From Gnetum montanum (lineage: Eukaryota > Streptophyta > Gnetopsida > Gnetales > Gnetaceae), in assembly GCA_015680685.1 (NCBI GenBank), contig MNCI01036682.1:62001-126000 (forward strand): a stretch of 64,000 bases of DNA, in the 5' to 3' direction. Positions 21,692-32,470 of this stretch are shown here, in pieces. Numbering within the stretch: the stretch's first letter is position 1; the number at the start of each line of letters is the position of its first letter. A program made the translations under genes and the position numbers. The notes beneath the pieces are model-generated. The model searched no databases. It was not told the DNA's origin and saw only the letters and a program-made list of their open reading frames with translations.

Positions 21692-22585
21692 TGATGAGCG
21701 GTGGGTATTCCAACACTCTGCCATACAAGTCACAAGTGTACATGTGCAACCTGATCATAATCCATGGGTGGCCAATGTAGATTCACTAGTAAATGAGGTT
21801 TAGTTCGGGATCATTGTCTTCTCACTTTAAGTTAGCCAAGTGCATGTTGTATGGTTTAACTCTTGGTGAGGCATATGATAGGTTGATGTTGTTGGCTCAT
21901 ACTAAGGCCAAGTGTGAACATGATTGAAATAGAATAATAGAATCTAAGTCTAAGTGTAATGCAAGTAAAGAAACTACTTTAGCCTATAGGTAATTACTAT
22001 CCATTCTAGGTTTACCGTTCACGTCTTAGGCTTATGTAACCCTTATTGGGATTACCAAATGTTACGCTACTAGGAAAACCAAGAAATAACACTATTGGGA
22101 TTACCGAATGATTACACTATATATTCAAAACCAACCATACTTATACTGTTGTATTAAGAAATAGTGGAAAAGTAAAGTACTTATAAATTATAAATAACTT
22201 AATCAAAGTAAACATATTAAAAGGTAAAAATTAAACTAAGTAAGAAAAATGAACTAAGTAAGAGTAAAGTAAACTAAGTAGAATGTAGCAATGGTGAAAA
22301 CAATCTCCATCTTTATTTCCAGCCATAAACTATAGCCAAGAATAATTCACTCGAACAAAGATTCCATACAATTTCTTAACACCACATTGTGAGCATTCAC
22401 TATATTGCTAAGTGTAAATCAAGAAAACAAACTGCAAGAATTTGTCTAAATGTTCAACCAAAGTTCTTTGTTTAATGTGATGGTGGATTGGTATTTATAA
22501 TGAAGACTAGGACCCACTATATTGTATCTATGATGATGTAAGCAGAGTTATGATATCGTATTATCAACTTTATATGATTTTATCA
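21692..22585 (-). repeat. 3' LTR of the truncated Athila-like element, 894 bp
   Basis: Plus-strand borders TGATGAGCGGTGGG ... TTTTATCA. Minus-strand TATA box at 22492-22499. Followed by CTCATCCTTGAG, as in the interior next to the LTR at 2417-3285. Confidence 0.8.
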
Positions 22586-25160
22586 TACAACCATGACTAA
22601 CTGGAAACTCATCCTTGAGTTAAAATAAAAGGAGGATAGAATCCCTTACCAAATTTGTGGGGTTGTATATAGACTTGAATATTATGATTTATTTACATGA
22701 CTAACTCTACTATGAATGCTGCATTATGATTAGAGTGATGTTTACAAAATTATCATGCATTACATGATGAATACACATGATAACAAAACTAGACAAAACA
22801 AAACAAAACTTTAGAATTCGATGTAGCCTTATGTTCCTAGTGGCGGTGGTTATTCCATTGGGTTCTTTCCTTTATCATTGGGCTTTTAAAATTGATAGCA
22901 ATTAAGCAATGCCCAAAGCTTATCTTCTTCTAACCTGGGATCATGTACCATCTAGGAAAATTCGATCATGTTTGCTAGAGTTGGTGTTTCCCATGGGCAA
23001 GATAGTTGTAGAAACATCTTATTTGCCTTCATATACTATTCTACTAACTACTGTCATTCTTCCTCAAATGCTCTCGTGACTTTTCTCAGTTCTTGGTACT
23101 CTATCATTCTACAAGCTAGATTTGCTATAACATCCTTCTAATCTTGGTAGCTAGCCTTGACTACTTAAAGTTTATAGTTTGCAATGTGCAACTTTTATTG
23201 GGTGTCCTGACCTATTTGCAAACTTTCTCTCATATAGTGCATAAACTGCAACCACTTGTTGCTCTAGTTCATTTTTGGGTTAACCTAGTGTGAGCATGGC
23301 TAGATTAGCATATCAGATATTTGTCAATCCCATGTATTCTATGAGGTCTTTAATATGCAAGTCCCTATTATTTACTTCAACTTGATGGACATGGGCAAGA
23401 CCATCCAAGATTAGCTACCAATTAGGTGTCTGTGTTTGGTCTTTGAAATGCTCTTATAGCCTTTCATGATTTTTGGCCTCGTTTTGCCATGCACTAATCT
23501 CAATAGCTGATTTCTAGCAAATTGTGTAAACTTCTTCCATTGATAAGGTTCTATTATCCCTAGAAGATTTTTGCACATCCTAGTTAACTCTTGCAAATTA
23601 CTCTCTAAGCTGATGGATACTCTCTTCAAGGACATTCTTTTGTTTCTCGCTATCAATCAACCTTATGTTCTCTACAACAATTTTCTTATTTTCTTCCTCT
23701 AGGGAAGTTAGGGCTTTGACATGTGCACACGCTTGTGCTTGAACCACTAAGGTGTTTCACATTGCTTTTTCCTTTTCCATCTTCACTTGGGTATTTCTAG
23801 CTATTAATTGGAACACTTATTCAGTTCTGAATTTGTCTAGCTAGTCTACCACTATGTATTGTGCAGGGTTTCTTTTTTCTGCTCTTAATGTTGCTAATTT
23901 AGCATGTAATCTCCACACCTCATTCTTTGCATGTTCAACTCTAGTTTTGGCCATTACTAGCTTGCCCTTTGTTGAAATAAGCTCTAATTGCACTATAGTG
24001 GTATTGCTAGGGATATTAAATAAGTTTTACATCACTTGTTGTGTCTACAGTGGTTGATATAGGATGTCTTTGTGCTCTTATGGGACCATAGAGTTTCTAG
24101 CTATTGTTTCAACATCTTTGGTTCTAGTCATTTTTGCTAGTGACACAACAAGAACATTAAAGGATTCCTTTATATGATCAGTGATAACTTCAGCTGCTCC
24201 TATTGCATTCTAACGTTGCATGACCACAACTATGGCTCCTTCTTCGATCTCTAGCATAACTTGGATTGATGCAACATTCCTTGATATTTGCTATGCCTAG
24301 TCCTCATCTTCTCCTACTTGTAATGATATTTGATTACTAGTAAGTCTTGTTGATACTGTAGGCCTTATGGGATTATCCCTAACTTGGTACATACTTGAGA
24401 CTTCTATATTTCTCCAACTAATGATTTTTGCTATTTATTGTAGATGGCTCATAAAAGATTTATAGTCTTGTTGTGTTGGTGGAGCACTTGATCTGGGTTT
24501 ATCACTAGTTGGCATTGACCCACTAGGTCCTTCTTACTCATGTTCCATGGCTAGGATGCTTCTTGTTGATGTGGATCCTGTAACTTCCTTAGTGCCTATT
24601 GGCTTCTCTAATTGACCTTTCTCAGAAGGCACTATCTTTGACATCTCAATGTAGGATGCATTCTAGGCCTGGTGTAGGACGTCATTTGTGTAGTCTAGAA
24701 TTCCTACTTGCTTACACAGCCTTCTAATGAGGCAAGAAAATGATGAATTGAGTTTCCTTGCATTCTTCTCTTCAAATCTTCTTTGGATTTCTAGAAACAA
24801 TAAGTGAGTCATGTTTGCCTAGAATTTCCCCATAAGGATGATGCTTCCTCATGCTGCATAGGTAGGAATCCTATTTAATCTTTTGGTGGGGAAAATATGG
24901 TAAGTCCCAATCTTAAAATATATCTTCTCTTCAGCAAACAATTCACTATATTCTTTATCTACGTTGCCATAAGCCCTTTGTAGCCACAACCTCTTTGCAT
25001 CTATGTTGGATCTTGTGGATATATGTGTGACATTTGCTCCAACATTTGAAAGATTTAGTACCTTTGTGATTGCTTCAACTAAATAGGGCACTGTGATTCC
25101 CTCAATTTTGATTGTGGCATCATCTTGTTTATTTTTCTAGAATTGGTAGACTTTACCTAA
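22586..25160 (-). pseudogene. Env-position coiled-coil ORF, broken
   Basis: The minus strand resembles the ORFs at 2-727 and 57360-60330. The C-terminal end near 22870 reads DKGKNPME.PPP. A middle frame at 23656-23411 is Lys/Arg-rich. A frame at 25091-24849 encodes VPYLVEAITKVLNLSNVGAN, then KEYSELFAEEKIYFKIGTY, matching the segment at 59800-59500. Many stops interrupt it. Function unknown. It is interrupted at 25161 by an LTR of the opposite orientation. Confidence 0.55.
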
Positions 25161-25984
25161 TGATGACTTAGTTGTTGGGCCACGTCAATGGGATGTCATC
25201 AGCATGACTTTGTCAACGGGATCTTGTTGATGTGTACCCATCGACAAGGCCCCCTATTTTTGCTTATAAATGTACACCTAGCCATCACATTTATGGAAAT
25301 ATTTTGATAATTGTCACGAAGCACTTGTAGTTTTTTCCATTTGAGAGTTAGAATATTTTTTGAGTGCTCGTAGTAGAAGTCAAAGAGTGTATGGATCTTT
25401 ATTTAAGCACTACTATACCTAAGCACTTTAGTGTGCATGAAAATAAAGATGAGCTTTTCTAATAAAACCTTACAACACTTGAAATACATTAATTGTTTCT
25501 TTAAGCATTTAATACTCTTGCACTTTACTATAATTTTTTAAAGTAATTAATTAAATAGCACACATAAGTATGACCAATTTGAGCATATGTATAACACTTG
25601 GTAATCCTAGTAACACTCAATGTTTGGTAACCTAGGAGTGCTATACGTGTTTAGGATGTGTATAGTAAGTGGGAACATATGCTTATGTTAGGATTAGTTA
25701 AATATCAGCTAGTTATTAGATTAGTTAAATATTAAATTACTTTATTCTTATTCTTAGATGACTTAAAACATAAAAGATAAAATGATAAAAATCATATGCC
25801 TCAATTACACTTAACCATACATTTGCACTTCACAAGTGGAAATGGCAAGACAACGATTACAATGATTAGTTTCACCTCCTAGAACTAGTGTACGTAGAAA
25901 CCTAAAGTCTTTAGAACTCGACTGAATTGCTGAGTGAATGCTAGTGATTTGTATGGTTGGACATAGGATATACTCATTGGAACA
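25161..25984 (+). repeat. Plus-oriented family-1 LTR
   Basis: Starts TGATGACTTAG, has TATAAATG at 25265, and ends near TACTCATTGGAACA after a TGGTTGGACATAGG block typical of family-1 LTR ends. The body matches the other LTRs in reverse (TCATATGCCTCAATTACACTTAACCA). The flanks CCTAA (left) and AGTAG (right) are not a target duplication, and no polypurine tract precedes it, so its parent insertion was rearranged. The right border is uncertain by a few bases. Confidence 0.75.
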
Positions 25985-26382
25985 AGTAGTGAATCCATGT
26001 CATCCACCCATCTGCAAAATTCTATGGTGTTCCTAGTTTTGGAAATATGAGGTTCCTTTCCTTAACAAAACTTTAACAAACTTGTGACCTCGATAGTTTT
26101 CAAACTTGGGAAAGATTAAAGGGATTGAAAAAGGTATGACTTTAAGGGGACTCGATGCTCTTTTTACTTTTCTACTCTCTTAAGTACATACGTGTTTTCA
26201 TGGGTTTCTTACCATTCTGCCGTTGATCAATAATAGGAAGTTAGTGTCTTTGCATGACGTGGTTCCCATCCAAGAATCCATAAAAGTTTAAAAATTCAAA
26301 AAAAATGATGGGAATTGAAAGCACACCCCTTAGACAAAATCACAAGCTACAAGCACTAGTTATGGGACTAGAAAGATATATT
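25985..26382 (+). repeat. Segment inverted relative to 61490-61950
   Basis: The block from CATGTCATCCACCCATCTGC to TGGGACTAGAAAGA is the reverse complement, with substitutions, of the segment lying between integrase and the 3' noncoding region in the right-hand Athila-like copy. It contains CTCGATGCTC and a T/A-rich centre. No coding evidence. Homology stops a few bases before the Tat-like LTR at 26383. Confidence 0.7.
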
Positions 26383-28141
26383 TGTAATGATTGAAAACAT
26401 CGACGACTGGAACACCGAGGTTGATGGGTAACCTCAAATCTGTGTGAGGGCCTACAAGAGATAAAGATGGGGTGCCCTGAATAGTCTTGTCAATAAAATA
26501 GGGACTTACTAGATGTAACCGAGGTGCAACATGGTTAGCTACGATGTTGATGCAAAACAGTGCTAAGTGTTTGATGGTGTCAGCTGTGTTAATGGTGTTG
26601 ATGGGGTTGAGCGTAGTCAAGTTTTTTTGGTGAAAATAAGGATGCCAACATGTAGAGACTACTACCCAAGCATAATTTTAGGTGTGGCTATGTAGTGAAA
26701 TAATGAAAAATGCAAATAAAATGCTAAAAGTGCAAAGAGAAAGAGAGAGAAGCAGAACACCGCCTTGAATGGGATTGAGCGTAGTTAATACCAAAAGGGG
26801 TTAGAAGGTACATGGTGTACAACAGGTGTAGTGGACAGTGTAGTCACAGTCTCAGGGGTGTCTAGCCATGAAGACTAGTGTTCCATTGGGGTGTTTGCAT
26901 CTTCTTGGTTGGTTGCTACAATGTACCATGGGTTGCTGTGTTTAGGTGGACTTTGGTGGGTTGCGATGATCTGCAACTTTACTGATATGCCTTGGTTCTC
27001 TCTTGAGTGCTCTTTGGATTTGCCAATGCCAAGAGTGAGTTGTCTCTCAAATTTACCAATGCTTCAATTTTTTGCTAACCCATATTTTTTCCCACCTTGA
27101 AAACATTGAGGGCAAGGGTATTTATAGGGTTAGGTTTAGCGTGAAATGTGGGGTGAATGCCATGTGGCAAAGGGGACAGTTGGAACTATGCCGTCATCCA
27201 ACTATGCTTTCTACTACGGTTGGTGGTGTTGTGCTTTGCTATGATTTTTTGAACTCTATGAGACTGTGAGACTATAACTATGCTACCAACTGCATGTGTA
27301 TGTGCCAAGACAGGTACCTAAAAAATGTAATTTTAGAGACTACACTCTCAGACTACACTTTCAACTGTCTTGCATGGGGTCGAGCATACTTACAATTTTG
27401 GGGACAAAAGAGGGGACAAAAAGAGGCATTTTGCTAACTACACTTACCAAAGGTGATTTGGAGCTAAGTTGAGTGCCGATGCTGCATTGTGGAGGCTGTT
27501 GGAGACTGTTTTGGTTACCTACGCTTGACTACGCTCTATGTTGGGGGAGAGTGTAGTTCCATAGTTAGAAAAAATTTGCAAAAATAGTTGGCCATGTGCC
27601 AACTACACTCCTAACTAGGGACGAGTGTAGTCTCAGCACTTAGAGAAATCTATGAAAACTAGGCCTTCATACTAACTACACTCTTCACAAGAGGCTGACT
27701 ATGCTTTGGGGCAGTGGAGAGTGTAGTCCCAACACTTAGACAAAATTGCAAAAATCATCTTTTGAGCTGACTACACTCTCCACTAAGCTAACTATGCTCT
27801 AGGATAGTGGAGAGCATAGTCTTAGCACTTAGAAAAAATTGCAATAACTGGCTTTGTGCTGACACTTAGAAAAAATTATAAAATTGGGCTTCATGCTAAC
27901 TATGCTTTACATTGGAGGCTAACTACACTCTGGGGCAGTGTAGAGCGTAATTCTAACATTTAGAAAAATTTTTGCAAGAATTGGCCTCTTGTTGACACTA
28001 TGAGAGAATTGCAAAATTGGCCTTTGTTTTGACTATGCTCTCCACTAAAGGCTAACTATGCTCCCAACTAGGGGAGAGCATAGTTCCAACACAGCCAAAT
28101 TTGTAGTCAAGAGGTTGTAGTCTAGATTTAGTGGTGTTTCA
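26383..28141 (-). repeat. Tat-like LTR-a (left), 1759 bp
   Basis: Plus-strand borders TGTAATGATTG ... GGTGGTGTTTCA-type end (here AGTGGTGTTTCA). It is the reverse complement of the solo LTR at 12662-14380 in both borders. The TATA box is at 27119-27126. Repeated TAGAAAAATTTGCAAAA...CTACGCTCTCC units fill 27350-28100. The polypurine tract follows at 28142. Confidence 0.85.
27119..27126 (-). promoter_or_regulatory. LTR-a TATA box
   Basis: Minus-strand TATAAATA in an AACCC.ATAAATACCC context, the same as in the solo LTR at 13618. Confidence 0.6.
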
Positions 28142-28156
28142 TTGGCCCCTTTTTGT
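28142..28156 (-). other. Polypurine tract of the Tat-like element
   Basis: Minus strand AACAAAAAGGGGCCAA directly precedes the LTR start TGAAACAC. Confidence 0.75.
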
Positions 28157-29249
28157 TGACATCTATAGGAGTGGCCTGAGAGACATCAACAAAGAATAAC
28201 AAAACACCACAACATGCTTGGCACCAACATTGTTCCTCCATGCATGGTCGGATGTTGCTGCATCATGCTTAAGAGTGTTGTGGATAGGGCATGTGAGATG
28301 GTAGGTGAGAGGTTGGAGTAAAAGGTGTAGGTGATGCATCATAGATAAAAGGGAAGATAAGGTGTAAATGAGGTATTATGATGCCAGAGCTTGATGGTAA
28401 CCATGGTACCAAAGCGGCTTACCCTTGAAAATGTTGACCTCTTGTCAAAGTGCTCATGAGAGAGTTAATATGGATTCAAGGCTAGACTAGTTACAAAATT
28501 GTAGTATTGTTGGGTTGCTTGGGGACTTGCTCTATTCCTTTTGCTTTTTTTTTTGTTTCTTTTCTCTTTTTTTATGGGGTGAGCGTACTTTAGGCTCTAC
28601 ATGTTGCTAAATGCTTGTTGCGAGGTGCTTTTCATTAAGTGGATTGCATGTCATTGGATGGGCTTTGCTTTGGTGTTTGTGAAACTACATCACGTTTGTA
28701 CGATAGGTGTTTTCTCCCTGGGATAACTTGTGTTACATCCACCTGGGCTTTGACTAACCAACAAAGGCTTCCCATAGGACAACTTATGTTACATCCACCT
28801 TGGGTTTTATGATTTGACATGAAGAGGATGCCATGTGATCACAACACGTGAACATCAAAAGGCATTCAATCTTTGCTATGTGGGGCATGAGAGGGTATTA
28901 GGAAGTAGAAGTGGAATGTGAGTAGGCTATAACGGGATAATAGGGATATGCACTATTGAGAGGCTTAGCTAGTCTAATCACGCATATTGAAGCAATGTGG
29001 TGCCTTGCTACTGTGATGAAATGTGCCTTTGCATGAGCACATGGGGCTTCATCCTACAAACATAACTCAAAGAAGACAAGAAAAATCACACAAGACATAA
29101 ATGCTAATAAACTTGCAAGGGGCGAAGATGTTGCAAGTGCTCCAAAGGCTACACCTATTGTAGGTGCTCCATTTTGGGACTATAGCATGCTTGCCCGCAT
29201 GGTGTAGAAGGGGGGCAAGGGTGATGCTTGTTTGCTCACTTATAGGAGG
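28157..29249 (-). other. 3' interior of Tat-like copy A, no gene recognised
   Basis: Sequence between polypurine tract and minisatellite. The first 0.96 kb is missing from copy B; from about 29118 (AAGATGTTGCAAGTGCTCCA) it matches 41637 onward. The frame at 28635-28820 has no known motif. Confidence 0.45.
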
Positions 29250-29815
29250 ATGAAAGAATATATTGGTGGCTACTCCTGAACCTAGTTTAAGTCTTGGTAG
29301 ACCATGGCTTTACTAGTTTAAGGTCCTAGCAGATTGTGAACCTAGTTTAAGGTCTTGGTAGACTATGCTATGCTAGTTTATAGTCGTAGTGGACCATTGT
29401 GTGCTAGTTTAACATTGTAGTAGATAAGCTATGCCAATTTAGTATCATAGTAGATGAATGTTGTGCTAGTTTAGCATCATAGAAAACAAGTGTTGTGTGT
29501 ATGCTAGTTTATAGTCATAGTGGACTGATGTATGCTAGTTTAACATCATAGTGGAGAAGCTGTGCCATTTAGCATCATAGCAGATGAATGCTGTGCTAAT
29601 TTAGTATCATAGTAGACCTCTGTGCTAGTTTAGCATCATAGTGGATGAATGGTTTGCTAGTTTAACATCGTAGCAGATGAATGTTATGCTAGTTTAACAT
29701 CATAGAAGATAAATGTTATGTTAGTTTATTGTCACAGCGAATGAATGTTGTGCCAGTTTAACATCATAGTGGACAAATGCTGTGCTAGTTTAACATCATA
29801 GTAGACGAATGTATA
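29250..29815. repeat. Minisatellite 1, copy A
   Basis: About 17-20 units of roughly 25-33 bp with core GCTAGTTTA.CATCATAGTGGA (variants AAGGTCCTAGCAGA). The corresponding array in copy B is at 41800-42145. The array ends exactly where copy A loses RT-integrase. Confidence 0.85.
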
Positions 29816-30300
29816 GTAGGCTCAAGGTTTAGGTAATGAAGGTCAATGCATCGCTTAATATTTTCATGAGGCCTCATGTGGCCCAAAGCTCGTGCATAGC
29901 CATGTCAAGTTCTTAAAAAAAAAAACCCTAGCAAAATGTTAAGTGGCATCTATTTTAACAAAGTTAATATGCATAAAATGGGAAAAGCAATCTAATGAAA
30001 TTTTCCTAAGTATGCATGTAGGGTGCTATGCTATGGAAGATTAACATGCTTATGCTGGTTTTATGCCTTGGTAGGTTGTATGCATGTCAATTTTAGTTCT
30101 TAGTTAACTGTGGACATGTCAAATGTGTCATTTTGAGGAGGGTTGACCATCTCCAAGAGTGGAATTAACTTGTGTATTTGTCAAGCAACAAAGAATCGTA
30201 ATTTCGGGCTAAGCATGGTTGATTATGCTCTTATCCAACTATGCTCTCCACTGGGTGTTCGGTGTGGAGCATAGTTCTAGGTTGGTGGGTCATTAAATGA
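29816..30300. other. Deletion joint and start of the inserted block, copy A
   Basis: 29820-30120 matches 45440-45790 (GTCAATGCATC.CTTAAT; CATAGCCATGTCA). In copy B this lies just upstream of RT. In copy A it is joined to the minisatellite, showing an internal deletion of about 3.3 kb that removed RT, RNase H and integrase. Confidence 0.65.
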
Positions 30301-30311
30301 CCTTGAGAGGG

Positions 30312-30317
30312 TATATA
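30312..30317 (+). promoter_or_regulatory. TATA-like site ahead of the antisense ORF series, copy A
   Basis: GAGGGTATATAGGTATA on the plus strand. The equivalent at 45971 is GAGGGTATATAGGCATA. Conservation in both copies suggests a promoter for the plus-strand ORFs downstream; unproven. Confidence 0.4.
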
Positions 30318-32470
30318 GGTATAGTTTTACTAGGGTAAGTTGTCATTTTCTTGCTTTTCATCACGATGTTGGGAGCATAATCTTGCCATTGCTATTACGC
30401 TGCTGCCAATGGAGAGCATAGTCAGGTCAAAGATGACATGTCAAAGTGGATGCCTACACCCAAGAATGATGAACGTTGTTGAGGAAGAGAGAGCACTGGG
30501 TTGTCTACCATAGGCACGCGTGGAGGAGAGGAGGTCGTCAGTGTTATCTAGGTACATCAACTACGCTCTTTCCTTCTTGCTCATTTTCATTTTTTTCATT
30601 TTTATTGTCCTTAGCGAGGGTTTTGAGGGTTTCAGGGAGCATAGTCCCATGCACTGCCACACATGCCCTACCATGGTAGTAGCTGCAATAGTTGCGTGCA
30701 ATCTACACTTTGGCTTTGTAGGGAGGGTTTTGTTTTGCTATGCGTGGGATTTGGAAGGAAGTGTTTTGCTACACATTTTTCTTTCTGTTATGATGTAGTC
30801 ATAAGGTTTGGGATCATGCATGAGCTACATGCATAGGGTTTTAGCACACATGGGGTTCTACAATTGTGCAAGTTTCAGGCTTCATAGAGCTTGGAGGCTG
30901 CGCGAGCTTTGAAAGTCGTGGGCATTGGATGTTGTTTTAATTTTATTCCTCTACACGTGGCACAAGGCTTAGGGCCACAGGAACTAGGGTTTCAAGTGGG
31001 CTTGGGCATAGGTGAATTGAGGTTACATGTAAGGTTCTGGGGCCATAGGGTTTAGGTGCATGCATAGGGTCTTGGCGCATGTAGGGGGGGTTAGGTTTGC
31101 ACATGGTTTTTGGGACCCATGCTTTGAACACCATGGAGTGCCCCTAGGGGATGTGGGGGTCTACATGCTATGCACTATGGTGAGGCCATGATTGATGTCA
31201 TTTTGGAGGTTAGGGCTAGCCATGGGCCACACCTCGTGGGGTGGCCATAGGGGCTATGGCCATGGTTGTAGCTAGTGGCAAAGCGTTCACATTTGTTTCC
31301 TTTCTTTTTGGTTCTTGTGGGGGGCCATGACCAACCATAGTGATGGGGCCTTGGTGAGGCACCATGGGAAGCCTACACTCTCCATGCCTTAGGATGGAAT
31401 TATTCTCTTTAAACTCTAAGGGTTGAGAGGAAGGGTAGTTTGCTAAGGGTTTGTTGAAATGTGTCTACCAAAAAGTACATTTTTTAGGACTACGCTCTCC
31501 ATGTTTTAAAGCATAGTGAGGGTAGTCCTAGAGTTAGTCAAAATTTTGGTTCTTTTCTAGGCTACACCCTCCATTGAACTAGTCTAGAGTTAGAAAAAAA
31601 TTTTGTAGTTTTTGGACTACGCTATCCATGGAGGCAGTCCAAAGTTAGAAAAATGTCATCAAAATTTTGTGTTAACTATGATTGATGCTAAACCCACAAA
31701 CAGTAGTACTAAGCCTATAAAAATGTGTTGTACCCCAATGAGTATCAGGTACATCAAATGAATTAGTTGACATCATATACTCATGGGGCCCCATAGTGTA
31801 TTGCCAAAATTGGAAATTTTTGTTAGTCTATGTTGTATTTTGCTAGTTTCACTATTTTATCTTAGTGATTTCATGCCAAAATTTGCATCTATGTATGTAT
31901 ACTAACACTTTGCTTGTTGCTTGATGGTTGTAAGGTGATGCTAAAACTTGTTTTGATAGTAGTTAAGCTTGTGGGCATTCTATGTTGCATGAGCGAACTT
32001 GTCCCTAACACACTTGCACTAGATATATGAGTGGGCCATTCGGTGGTGTGGTTCCAACTAGGAACTAATGAGTACCTAAAATACCTACTACAGCAATTTA
32101 GTGTAATCATGTGGTCAACTTGGTAGTGGAGGTTTCTAGTGCTATCACTGAGACATTGCTACTTGGGGCTAACTAGGGCATCCTAAAATTCATCTTAAAT
32201 GAGTTCATTGCTAGCGTTGATGGGGTAGGTGGTTTAGGTAGAGGTCCTAGGAGCTTTCCCCAACTATCCAAGATATGATGCATGATAGGGTTTGCTTGTT
32301 ATAATAAGAGCAACACCCTTTTTATCATGTTGCGAATGCGTACCCTATTCTAGAACCCACTTGGAACTGTATACTACATTGGAGGCTAAGTGCTTTTACA
32401 GTTCTTGCAATGTTTTTTGCTACTAGCTCATGTTAAATTGCTAATGGCTCATCATTAATGTTAGGTTTAG
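30318..32470 (+). other. Leader-like region of the antisense block, copy A
   Basis: Plus-strand sequence paralleled by 45977-47970. It includes CTACGCTCTCCA motifs at 31490-31640 and short frames (30520-30798) without recognised domains. It could be a 5' untranslated region or intronic. Confidence 0.4.

Larger units (their letters stand above)
21692..25160 (-). mobile_element. 3' end of an Athila-like element (minus strand), truncated
   Basis: A 3' LTR (21692-22585), a polypurine-tract remnant, then the env-position coiled-coil ORF, cut off at 25160 where a plus-oriented LTR begins. Gag and pol are absent. It is the same family as the elements at 2417 and 56725. Confidence 0.75.

Noticed and set aside
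29250-29815. Possible CRISPR-like repeat array
   Set aside because: Units are contiguous and degenerate with variable tails, not constant repeats with unique spacers; plant retroelement context makes it a minisatellite.
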